Source: an uncultured Veillonella sp.
Lineage (GTDB): Bacteria > Bacillota > Negativicutes > Veillonellales > Veillonellaceae
Direction: 5' to 3'
NCBI GenBank assembly: GCA_934183145.1
Contig: CAKPSA010000042.1
Span: forward strand, 1-10,759
Length of the DNA stretch: 10,759 bases
This document shows positions 1-6,306 of this stretch, in pieces; position 1 is the stretch's first letter; each line of letters begins with the position of its first letter. Made by a program: the position numbers and the translations under genes. A model generated the notes under the pieces. It was not told the origin of the DNA and did no database searches. It was given only the letters and a program-made list of their open reading frames with translations.

Positions 1-425
1 CCAATAATCCCAGCTAACCCACCAAATATAGCAATGAATACATCAAAAATATTCGGTTCTGTACGCGCTAACAGTTCAGATGTAGCCACCTGAACTGGAG
101 AAACATAAAAATATAAAGCAGATGCCAAAACAGCAATCGCAATCTGTAAGGACAATCTTAAAATACCACTCTTTACAACTGTAAAATTAAGCGTAGCAAA
201 GCCAAAACCAGTTGCTAAAATAGGTCCCATCAACGGCGATATAAGCATAGCACCAATAACAACTGCCGTACTATTCATATTCAACCCAATAGAGGCGATA
301 AATATGGAGAGAATCAGGGTAACCAACGCAGGTCCCTTAATCTTAGCCCCACCTATCAGTCTTTTAGCGATAGTTGCATCATCAGCACGCTCAAAATGTA
401 TATTAAAGTATTTATTTAGTTCCAT
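1..425 (-). CDS. DUF389 family integral membrane protein (partial, 3' end outside window)
   Basis: The first 141 codons of a membrane protein are present; the gene runs off the left edge. After a hydrophilic head (residues 1-30, with ADDATIAKRL) come a hydrophobic segment (about 32-50), the segment MNSTAVVIGAMLISPLMGP (residues 50-68), then two more hydrophobic stretches (about 90-108 and 126-141). The STAVVIGAMLISPLMGPI pattern is the hallmark I know from the DUF389 (uncharacterised hydrophobic domain) family, whose biochemical role is unsettled. The ATG at 425-423 is preceded by AAGGAGG with a 4-nt spacer, and this site overlaps the stop codon of the cobT-like gene, so the two are almost certainly co-transcribed and probably translationally coupled. 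A transport role linked to cobamide precursors would be pure inference from position. Family assignment is fairly sure; function is unknown. Confidence 0.85.
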   Translation of the reverse strand, partial: MELNKYFNIHFERADDATIAKRLIGGAKIKGPALVTLILSIFIASIGLNMNSTAVVIGAMLISPLMGPILATGFGFATLNFTVVKSGILRLSLQIAIAVLASALYFYVSPVQVATSELLARTEPNIFDVFIAIFGGLAGII

Positions 426-429
426 TCTT

Positions 430-437
430 CCTCCTTA
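430..437 (-). promoter_or_regulatory. Ribosome binding site of the DUF389 gene overlapping the cobT stop codon
   Basis: On the minus strand the sequence reads TAAGGAGGAAGA then ATG. The TAA stop of the cobT-like gene (437-435) is the start of the AAGGAGG site (436-430). Ribosomes finishing cobT therefore terminate on the initiation site of the next gene, which is the usual layout for translational coupling. Confidence 0.75.
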
Positions 438-1472
438 TAATTTCATCAAATCTGCAAATGTCCCTACGTTTACAAACATATGCTGTGTCGTTTTCAACAT
501 TTGAACCATTAAGATAGCTCCTGTCCCTTCCCCCATCGACATGTGAGCTTGAATAGGAACCATATCTTGTGTAATATCTACCTCTGCTAAAGCTAGCTCT
601 GTGCCTTTTTCTCGAGAGTTATGAGATGGCAATGCATAATCCTTAACACGATTATTCATATGTACCGCACAAGCTGCTGATACAGCTGTAATAAAGCCAT
701 CAATGACGAAGGGCTTTTTAAACTCAACACAAGCCAACATAGCCCCAAGAATAGCAGCAATATCAAAGCCCCCTACATGGGCTACGATTTTACGAACTCT
801 TTCAACTTCACTGTCAGAAACGATACTAGTCTTATGCTTATCTAATACAGCGCGCACAAAATCAATTTTTCGTTTCATCAAATCTGGTTTATTCGGCCAA
901 GAACCAGGTCCTACTGTTTCAGTGGGATCAGCTCCAGTTAAGGCAGACAACACACAGGCAGAAGTGGTTGTATTACCAAGTCCCATTTCACCAAAGGAAA
1001 AAAGATTTATCCCTTTTGCCACATAACGTTCAACTCGTTCATATCCAGCTTGAAAGGCACGATTAAATTCATCCTCAGTCATAGCAGGATGGTTCAAAAT
1101 ATTCTTTGTCCCTTTCGCTACTTTGCGATCCACACCGATGCCGTCATCTGAGGCAATACCTACATCGACGACCTCATAAGGGATATTATTAAAGTTACAA
1201 AACTGTGTTGCCGATGAACGACCTAAGAGCATATTACGGGATTGTTTCTGCGTTACCTCATAGTTATAGCCTACATAGCCTTTTATATTACAACCATTAT
1301 CGGCGGAGAATATGATATGCTGTGGTCGAATTTCACCACTAATCTCGCCCCAAGCCGTACAAATCTTGCGGAAATAAACCTCCCACAATCCTAGACCACC
1401 AGGAATCAGGCATTTCGGTTGAAGAAATCTATTTAATTGTTCCTCTATAGGTAATACTGACTTATCTTTCAT
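435..1472 (-). CDS. cobT: CobT-like nicotinate-nucleotide–lower-ligand-base phosphoribosyltransferase
   Basis: Cytoplasmic enzyme of the cobamide (B12) nucleotide-loop pathway. Known family members transfer phosphoribose from nicotinate mononucleotide to 5,6-dimethylbenzimidazole or another lower-ligand base. The length of 345 aa is typical. GEMGLGNTTTSA (residues 161-172) is the strongest CobT signature, and MGEGTGA (313-319) carries E315, equivalent to the catalytic glutamate of Salmonella CobT (E317). SHNSREKG (283-290) matches the usual SH.S.E.G region. Other regions differ: the N-terminal KPPGSLG is replaced by LIPGGLG (22-28), the GDHGV segment reads ADNGC (57-61), and the block after VTQ reads KQSRNMLLGRSSATQF (76-91) instead of a GGAAIN-type sequence. 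These lie where the base-binding pocket forms in known CobTs, so a base other than dimethylbenzimidazole, for example the phenolic bases used by Sporomusa ArsAB, is possible. Only one cobT homologue is visible here. The start ATG has a weak ribosome site (TAGAG). Confidence 0.87.
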   Translation of the reverse strand: MKDKSVLPIEEQLNRFLQPKCLIPGGLGLWEVYFRKICTAWGEISGEIRPQHIIFSADNGCNIKGYVGYNYEVTQKQSRNMLLGRSSATQFCNFNNIPYEVVDVGIASDDGIGVDRKVAKGTKNILNHPAMTEDEFNRAFQAGYERVERYVAKGINLFSFGEMGLGNTTTSACVLSALTGADPTETVGPGSWPNKPDLMKRKIDFVRAVLDKHKTSIVSDSEVERVRKIVAHVGGFDIAAILGAMLACVEFKKPFVIDGFITAVSAACAVHMNNRVKDYALPSHNSREKGTELALAEVDITQDMVPIQAHMSMGEGTGAILMVQMLKTTQHMFVNVGTFADLMKL

Positions 1473-1539
1473 TCTAATCTCTAGTCCGCATTCAATGTGC
1501 CAACTAGCCTTCTATTAATTCGATATTATTCTATATGAA

Positions 1540-1548
1540 AGTATAACA
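1540..1548 (-). promoter_or_regulatory. Candidate extended -10 promoter for cobT–DUF389
   Basis: On the minus strand TGTTATACT gives an extended -10 element (TGn plus TATACT). No convincing -35 is present; the best hexamer at a 16-bp spacing is TTACTA. Transcription would start near 1533, leaving a leader of about 60 nt before the cobT start. That is too short for a cobalamin riboswitch, and no CAGTGGC/GCCACTG B12-box is seen. Confidence 0.45.
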
Positions 1549-1614
1549 CAAAATACATATCTAGTAATATGAGGTTTGTTAGCTTTCACTATAGAAATAA
1601 ATTTATGGCAAACT

Positions 1615-1644
1615 AAAAAGGCTATCCCATACAGGATAACCTTT
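1615..1644 (-). terminator. Intrinsic terminator downstream of the symporter gene
   Basis: Arms AAAGGCTATCC (1617-1627) and GGATAACCTTT (1634-1644) pair around a 6-nt loop. The single imperfect position is a U·G wobble when read on the minus strand. On that strand the stem runs into TTTTT (complement of 1615-1619). It lies about 50 bp after the symporter stop and so separates that gene from cobT. Confidence 0.8.
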
Positions 1645-1695
1645 CATTAGAGTTATATAATTAAGTTTTTTCTTAAGTTTAGCTAGTTACTAAAA

Positions 1696-3015
1696 TTAAG
1701 CACCTTGGAATTGAGGCATATCGTCGCCACTAGAGTCATCCAATTTGCCTTGAAGGTCATGGTCAACCATCGCACATACAGATGCGTCGGACCATACGTT
1801 TTCAGCTGTTTCAATCATGTCGATAATTGTATAGATTGGCAAGATAATACCAAGTAAACCAATTGGAGCACCGATGGAGCTCATCAAGGACAATGTTAAG
1901 AAGTAACAGCCCATTGGAACGCCAGCATTACCAATGGCAGCAAGAACAGCAATGAATAACCAAGCAATCATTGTGCCCATAGTTAATTCAATACCTGCAT
2001 TTTGCATTACGAATAAGGATGTTACAAGAATGAACGCTGCACAACCATTCATATTAATAGTTGTACAAATTGGCAATACGAAACGAGCAACTGCAGGGTG
2101 AGCTTTCAAATTATCCTCAGCAGAGGCCAATGTTACAGGCAATGTTGCAGCAGAGGATTTAGTGAACAAAGCAACTGCTACAGCTGGGGACATTTTACGG
2201 AATACGTCCACAGGGTTCAAACCACGGAATAACAAGAACAGTGGAATTACGATAAAGAATTGGATCAAGTTACCACCGATAACAACAGCAGTATATTTAC
2301 CTAAAGCACCAACGATTACGCCCGCTTCGATTTGAGCAGATAATTGACCTGCAAAAGCAAGGATGCCGATTGGCAATACATAAAGTAATGCTTTAATCAA
2401 TGTAAATAGTAATTCTTGTAAGCCGAACAACACTTTCAATACTGCTTCGCGACCTTCTGTACGAGGCATAAAGGCAAATGCTAAACCAACGGAAGCAGAG
2501 ATAAACATAACGGACAATACGTTACCTTCCAAATAAGGTTTCATAATATTGTTAGGAATAACGGATAAGAAGTGATCGTAATATGTTACATGACCAAGTT
2601 TTTCAGGTACTTGCGCTGCACCAGCACCAATTACATCAAGTGGTAAGTTACCTGGCGCAATCCATAGGAATAAGCCAAGACCCACAGCTGCTGCACAAAT
2701 AGTAGTAAGCAATGTGTATACTACAGCATGTCCAAAGATACGACCTGTATCTTTTTTAGCACCTAGCATAGATAATGTAGTAATTACTGCTAAGGATACG
2801 GTTGGAATTGCGATGAATTGGAATAAGCGTGTAAACACAGCGGCAATAAAGTTGAAAAGCTCATTTAGAGCTGGAATGTGTTGCCAGCCCAAGATAGCAC
2901 CAATGATGAGCGCGCCCATCCAAAGGATAAACTGACGTAATTTGCCTTGACCGCGGCTTTTTAAGGTAATCTCTTGCGCTAAGGCATCGACGTTTTTGTT
3001 GTTTTGATCTGCCAT
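1696..3015 (-). CDS. Dicarboxylate/amino acid:cation symporter (DAACS family)
   Basis: Inner-membrane secondary transporter of the glutamate/aspartate/serine symporter (GltPh/SstT-like) fold, 439 aa, a usual length. The family landmarks run in order: helical hairpin 1 with TKSSAATLPVT (285-295), the TM7 motif NMNGC at 321-325 (normally NMDGT), hairpin 2 GNAGVPMG (362-369), and TM8 IDMIETAENVWSD (398-410). Aligned with GltPh, D399, N406 and D410 match D394, N401 and D405. The substrate-selecting R397 is E402 here, the sodium-site D312 is N323, and T314 is C325. An acidic dicarboxylate is therefore an unlikely substrate; a neutral or cationic amino acid fits better, which is inference. Start ATG has AGAGGTG upstream. 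A consensus promoter and a leader hairpin lie just upstream, and a terminator follows, so the gene is probably monocistronic. Family certain, substrate not. Confidence 0.9.
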   Translation of the reverse strand: MADQNNKNVDALAQEITLKSRGQGKLRQFILWMGALIIGAILGWQHIPALNELFNFIAAVFTRLFQFIAIPTVSLAVITTLSMLGAKKDTGRIFGHAVVYTLLTTICAAAVGLGLFLWIAPGNLPLDVIGAGAAQVPEKLGHVTYYDHFLSVIPNNIMKPYLEGNVLSVMFISASVGLAFAFMPRTEGREAVLKVLFGLQELLFTLIKALLYVLPIGILAFAGQLSAQIEAGVIVGALGKYTAVVIGGNLIQFFIVIPLFLLFRGLNPVDVFRKMSPAVAVALFTKSSAATLPVTLASAEDNLKAHPAVARFVLPICTTINMNGCAAFILVTSLFVMQNAGIELTMGTMIAWLFIAVLAAIGNAGVPMGCYFLTLSLMSSIGAPIGLLGIILPIYTIIDMIETAENVWSDASVCAMVDHDLQGKLDDSSGDDMPQFQGA

Positions 3016-3060
3016 AAAAACACCTCTCTAAAAACTAAACTACATGAGACCATAAAAGAA

Positions 3061-3088
3061 ACAATCCCAGCCCTAGGGCTGGGATTGT
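3061..3088 (-). terminator. Perfect 28-bp palindrome with U-rich tail in the symporter leader (attenuator-like)
   Basis: The arms are ACAATCCCAGCCC and its exact complement, 13-14 bp with virtually no loop unless the central bases open. On the minus strand the hairpin is followed by TTCTTTTATGG, as in an intrinsic terminator. It lies downstream of the consensus promoter at 3116-3144 and upstream of the symporter start at 3015, so transcripts from that promoter must read through it. It may also stop read-through from the operon at 3216-6158. Confidence 0.75.
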
Positions 3089-3115
3089 AGATACATCCTA
3101 GTCTCTTTAAATCAT

Positions 3116-3144
3116 ATTATAAAGATATGTTTTAAGACTGTCAA
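3116..3144 (-). promoter_or_regulatory. Consensus sigma-70/A promoter for the symporter gene
   Basis: On the minus strand TTGACA (3144-3139), a 17-bp spacer and TATAAT (3121-3116) match the consensus at all twelve positions with ideal spacing. Transcription would start near 3106-3109, giving a leader of about 90-95 nt that contains the 28-bp palindrome. Confidence 0.88.
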
Positions 3145-3147
3145 TTC

Positions 3148-3183
3148 TAATATCTGAATACATTCTAATATATTCAGATATTA
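3148..3183 (-). repeat. 13-bp inverted repeat abutting the -35 of the symporter promoter
   Basis: TAATATCTGAATA (3148-3160) is repeated in exact inverse as TATTCAGATATTA (3171-3183) around a 10-nt centre. A direct repeat ATTCTAATAT (3144-3153 and 3162-3171) overlaps it. The inner arm ends 4 bp before the -35 hexamer, a position suited to a regulator-binding site. It also lies 33 bp after the stop of the preceding gene and could form an RNA hairpin, but it has no U-tract, so a terminator is less likely. Confidence 0.55.
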
Positions 3184-3215
3184 TTCCAAATTTTATATAG
3201 TCACTCTGACAAAAA

Positions 3216-4082
3216 TTAATGATACATATCTATATCTACAGTTATCATTCGAGTTCGCTCTGGATTAAACATAAAGTAGATAACTCTTGGCTGGTCATGA
3301 TCAAAGTTATGGTAAACAACATATATTATATATTTCTCAGCCGATATCCGAGTACTATAATAAAAATCTTCCTTAGGATCATCACCGACACTCTGTGTAC
3401 CATCAATTATCCAGGGAAATAATTTCCAGTTTTGTCGTTGAATGGTGATAATCTCATAATAATTGTCTATGTCACTAACCAATACATTTTTATCTTTTGG
3501 ATATGTAAACGAATTAAGTGCTTCAACTGTAGTATCCTTGTCCCTGCCATTTATAAATGAATACCAAGCATTAGATTTAACAGTTTCCTCATATTGTGAA
3601 ATTGTAGCTTCATCACCATCTAACACCAAACACCTATAACTCCTACCCAATCCAATTACCTCAGCAGAAGAAACCACTTTCATGCTCTTGGGTAAAGACT
3701 TAGGTGCTTGTAACGGAGTCGGAATATACCCCGCTTTAGATGAAGGCCATGTGGAGTGCCATCGTTGTGTATCATAATGGGATATCCCTACAGCAGAAAA
3801 CACTAAAGTAACAGCTAATGTAGGAAGCATACACAGAAAAAAGATCACATAAAAATATGTTAAAAATCTTTTTCGTATAGATTCCTCACTATCGATTACT
3901 CCACATTTTTCAAACAACAATACAATCGTAGCTACTAACAAAATCAGATAGTATAACCCGGAATATGATATCTCATCCAAGAATAAAAATGTTAGTACCC
4001 AAAGAATTATAAAGAACCATATACTCTTTCTATAAGGAGCAGAAAAAAATAATTCCTTCAAGTAAATTAAACACTGTCGCAT
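3216..4082 (-). CDS. Unrecognised membrane-anchored protein, paralogue of the adjacent upstream gene
   Basis: I do not recognise this 288-aa protein. Three hydrophobic helices are visible (about 20-36, 40-57 and 72-97). The basic N-terminus (YRKS) and the basic loop before helix 3 (IRKR, 69-72) predict that the C-terminal 190 residues lie outside the cytoplasm. That domain shares an ordered pattern with the product of 4113-4943: W108..WP at 112-113, a PxxLxxPxxLP run (121-131), then VLDGDEATISQYEETVKSNA (153-172) against VLEGDPAVIAQYENIAKTQA in the neighbour, and a C-terminal strand pattern ending in TRMITVDI. The start ATG has GGAG seven bases upstream and follows the neighbouring stop by 30 bp, so the two are in one operon behind the alcohol dehydrogenase. 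The gene is visibly AT-rich. No catalytic motif or lipobox is seen. Confidence 0.75.
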   Translation of the reverse strand: MRQCLIYLKELFFSAPYRKSIWFFIILWVLTFLFLDEISYSGLYYLILLVATIVLLFEKCGVIDSEESIRKRFLTYFYVIFFLCMLPTLAVTLVFSAVGISHYDTQRWHSTWPSSKAGYIPTPLQAPKSLPKSMKVVSSAEVIGLGRSYRCLVLDGDEATISQYEETVKSNAWYSFINGRDKDTTVEALNSFTYPKDKNVLVSDIDNYYEIITIQRQNWKLFPWIIDGTQSVGDDPKEDFYYSTRISAEKYIIYVVYHNFDHDQPRVIYFMFNPERTRMITVDIDMYH

Positions 4083-4112
4083 TTACGTACTCCACAACAA
4101 TACATACCCAAA

Positions 4113-4943
4113 TTACTTAGATTGATAAAAAACAGCTCGTGTCCCATCATTACTAATTAAAAGTTCCACAAAGTGAGGTCTTTTAGTATTCCCATCGTCT
4201 ACAAATACATATAATCTATGATTACGAACGGAACTAGTAGTTTGATTCACTACCGATTTTGTTTCTTTTCTAGGTGCAAAACGCAACCATTCAATGAAAT
4301 CTCGCTTAGGTAAGTCTATTGGCACTTCATTTATACTTTCAATAATATTGTATTCACTAGGATGCGATATAGACGTTTTTCGTTCTCCCGTATTTAAATC
4401 ACGTAAAACACCATGCTTATCGATTTGCACTTGGTAAATAGCCTGTGTCTTTGCAATATTCTCATACTGTGCAATAACTGCAGGGTCTCCTTCTAATACA
4501 GTATATCTTATAGGATATGCATTTGCCCAAGCTAAGTCATCGCCAGATGCAGAGGCTCTCAGAATCCCATCTGGTAGTGCATTCGGGCGCTTTAAGCCTT
4601 CCGGTAATTCATCATTATTAGGCCAGCCCCGTCTCCAATCCATCGTGCTAAACTCAAAACCATCCATTTGATCATGAGTCGTTTGAGTATCATACTTAAA
4701 CCAATCAGCTACGAGCCAAGATATACTAAGAGTTATGATAACAAACAACGCACAAGCCATTCTGCTATGTGTTCTTTCAGATATATCTTGTTTCTTAAAG
4801 CGCCTATATTGCAGTAACAAACTCAATACTATAGCTATACCAAAAACAATGTATGTAATAGGCGCTAAATTAAATAGGATTGCCACAATTGCAAACAACA
4901 CGCATAGCATAACCGTTAATAGGCCATAAAATCCTTGGAACAA
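4113..4943 (-). CDS. Unrecognised membrane-anchored protein, TTG start, paralogue of the adjacent downstream gene
   Basis: This 276-aa protein is of a family I cannot name. Hydrophobic helices lie at about 5-24, 27-45 and 62-82, with a strongly basic loop QYRRFKKQ (45-52) between helices 2 and 3. This places residues 85-276 on the outer side of the membrane. The exported domain begins with W103...WP (107-108), a LKRPNALP stretch, and VLEGDPAVIAQYENIAKTQA (149-168), all shared with the 3216-4082 product; the C-terminus ends GTRAVFYQSK. The start is taken as TTG at 4943-4941 because AGGAG (4954-4950) lies six bases upstream and no ATG has a comparable site. It follows the alcohol dehydrogenase stop by 42 bp on the same strand, so it is probably cotranscribed with it. 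Function unknown; an envelope role is inferred only from topology. Confidence 0.75.
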   Translation of the reverse strand: MFQGFYGLLTVMLCVLFAIVAILFNLAPITYIVFGIAIVLSLLLQYRRFKKQDISERTHSRMACALFVIITLSISWLVADWFKYDTQTTHDQMDGFEFSTMDWRRGWPNNDELPEGLKRPNALPDGILRASASGDDLAWANAYPIRYTVLEGDPAVIAQYENIAKTQAIYQVQIDKHGVLRDLNTGERKTSISHPSEYNIIESINEVPIDLPKRDFIEWLRFAPRKETKSVVNQTTSSVRNHRLYVFVDDGNTKRPHFVELLISNDGTRAVFYQSK

Positions 4944-4985
4944 AACTCTCTCCTATTATGACAACACTTACAACAACTTCAACAT

Positions 4986-6158
4986 TTAGAACATCTTTTT
5001 ATACAACGCTTCTATATCCTTACGGTTTATTTCAGCTACTGTATTAGCAATATTACCTGTGGCAACAACGTATACATTATCTACAAGCCATGGAATGTCT
5101 TTTTTTGTAAAGCCTAATTCTGTAAGGTTTGTAGTAAGGTCTAGGTCATGTACGATCAAGCGTAATGCTTCGCCTAGTTCAGAGCCATCTCCATGGTTGA
5201 ATATACGAGCCAATGCATCAAATTTGTCAGGGTTTGCACTCCATGTGTATTTCACCGCAACAGGTTCTATAACGGCAAGACCTACGCCATGTGTAATATC
5301 TTTAAGACCACTGGCAGGATGTTCCATCCCATGTGCCAGTGTTACACCTGCGGTGTTAATAACCATACCACCAATGGTGCTCGCTAATGTAACAGCCTCC
5401 CAAGCTTTTGTAAGTTGTTTTTCATTGAGTACTGCTGGTTTGCCTTCAGCTGTCGCTTTCACATGTTTATATAGAGGTACAAGGTATTGTGCTAATAATG
5501 TCACCGCATAATGCGCCAATGCATCGGTAAAAGGTTGCGCCGTTTTAGAGGTATAGGCCTCGATATTGTGACATAGTGCATCAAAGCCAACAGATGCTAA
5601 TACATGAGGAGGCATAGTTCCCATCACACCAGGGTCTACAATGGAAACCTTAGGCACGATAGCGTTACAACGCAAAGATTTTTTGTCCCCTGTTTCAGGA
5701 TTAGTAAGAACCCCAAAACCATTGCCTTCGGAGCCAGTGCCACATGTTGTAGGAATGACAATAAGAGGCAACGCATTATCACTGACTTTACGATTGAAGA
5801 TATAGTCGTTGATGTCACCGTCATTGACAGCCATGAAGGCGATGCCTTTTGCACAATCCATGATGGACCCACCGCCGATAGCTATCACCATATCACAGCT
5901 TTCAGATTTAGCTAAAGCAGCACCGTCTAAGGCGGTTGTAGTCAACGGATTGGCATCGACTTGATCAAAAAGGACATGGTCAATATGTGCCGCATCAAGC
6001 TTGGCCACAACACGGTCATATAAGCCAGATTTTTTCGCACTACTGCGACCAGTTACAATGAGTGCTTTCTTGCCATACGGTGCAGCAAAATCAGCAATAT
6101 TATCTACTTTATTCCAACCAAATTGGATATTTACAGGTAAAAAATAAGAGAATTCCAT
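4986..6158 (-). CDS. Iron-containing (group III) alcohol dehydrogenase
   Basis: Cytoplasmic NAD(P)H-dependent oxidoreductase interconverting alcohols and aldehydes or ketones. The 390-aa length and layout are typical of the FucO/DhaT/YqhD family. The nucleotide-binding half contains TGRSSAKKSGLYD (36-48) and GGGSIMDCAKG (95-105), followed by PTTCGTGSE (136-144). The metal-binding half contains GFDALCHNIEAY (191-202) and LAHGMEHPASGLKDITHG (274-291). D193, H197, H276 and H290 occupy the four iron-ligand positions with the family spacing (4 and 14 residues), so the enzyme should be active. The TGxSSAKKSG segment resembles NADPH-using butanol dehydrogenase/YqhD members more than DhaT, but the cofactor cannot be settled by eye. 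ATG 6158 has AGAGG eight bases upstream. It is the first gene of a probable operon with the two unknown membrane-protein genes and is divergent from the DUF4153-like gene. The substrate is unknown. Confidence 0.93.
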   Translation of the reverse strand: MEFSYFLPVNIQFGWNKVDNIADFAAPYGKKALIVTGRSSAKKSGLYDRVVAKLDAAHIDHVLFDQVDANPLTTTALDGAALAKSESCDMVIAIGGGSIMDCAKGIAFMAVNDGDINDYIFNRKVSDNALPLIVIPTTCGTGSEGNGFGVLTNPETGDKKSLRCNAIVPKVSIVDPGVMGTMPPHVLASVGFDALCHNIEAYTSKTAQPFTDALAHYAVTLLAQYLVPLYKHVKATAEGKPAVLNEKQLTKAWEAVTLASTIGGMVINTAGVTLAHGMEHPASGLKDITHGVGLAVIEPVAVKYTWSANPDKFDALARIFNHGDGSELGEALRLIVHDLDLTTNLTELGFTKKDIPWLVDNVYVVATGNIANTVAEINRKDIEALYKKMF

Positions 6159-6197
6159 GTGATAACCTCTTTTCTTTGAAAACTAGTTCTTAGTGTT

Positions 6198-6226
6198 ATT
6201 GTAAAGGATATTTAAAGGCATGTAAA
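6198..6226 (-). promoter_or_regulatory. Promoter of the alcohol dehydrogenase operon
   Basis: On the minus strand TTTACA (6226-6221), a 17-bp spacer and TACAAT (6203-6198) match the sigma-70/A consensus at 5 of 6 positions each. The start point would be near 6191, about 32 bp before the ATG at 6158. Confidence 0.75.
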
Positions 6227-6255
6227 ACCTCATAGGACTTTCACTACAAAACAGG

Positions 6256-6261
6256 TATACT
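6256..6261 (+). promoter_or_regulatory. Candidate -10 element for the DUF4153-like gene
   Basis: TATACT lies 45 bp before the start codon. The best -35 is the weak AGGACT at a 16-bp spacing, so this is only a moderate candidate. It is back to back with the alcohol dehydrogenase promoter, with 29 bp between the two nearest elements, so one regulator could act on both. Confidence 0.45.
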
Positions 6262-6306
6262 ACACATAAGAGAGGATATTTTATATTTATAGAGGGAGAG
6301 ACATCT

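Noticed and set aside
703..1026. 107-codon open frame on the plus strand, antisense to cobT
   Set aside because: It overlaps the core CobT motif region on the other strand and its translation resembles no protein family.
1473..1610. Possible cobalamin riboswitch upstream of the cobT-like gene
   Set aside because: Only about 140 bp separate the upstream terminator from the start codon, the predicted leader is about 60 nt, and no B12-box sequence is present.
1661..1680. Repeated TTAAGTTT just after the symporter stop codon
   Set aside because: Two 8-bp AT-rich copies 12 bp apart are expected by chance in such sequence and do not form a hairpin; the real terminator lies beyond them.
3016..3144. 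T-box or other known amino acid riboswitch in front of the symporter
   Set aside because: The leader is under 100 nt and lacks the conserved T-box sequence and a specifier stem; only a terminator-like hairpin and short alternative pairings are visible.
3216..4943. Tandem duplicated genes as a toxin–immunity or defence pair
   Set aside because: Both products are similar to each other and membrane-anchored, no nuclease, deaminase, pore-forming or immunity motif is seen, and the context is an alcohol dehydrogenase operon.
5059..5511. 150-codon open frame on the plus strand, antisense to the alcohol dehydrogenase gene
   Set aside because: The opposite strand encodes a full-length enzyme with all metal ligands; the antisense frame shows no domain and no ribosome binding site.
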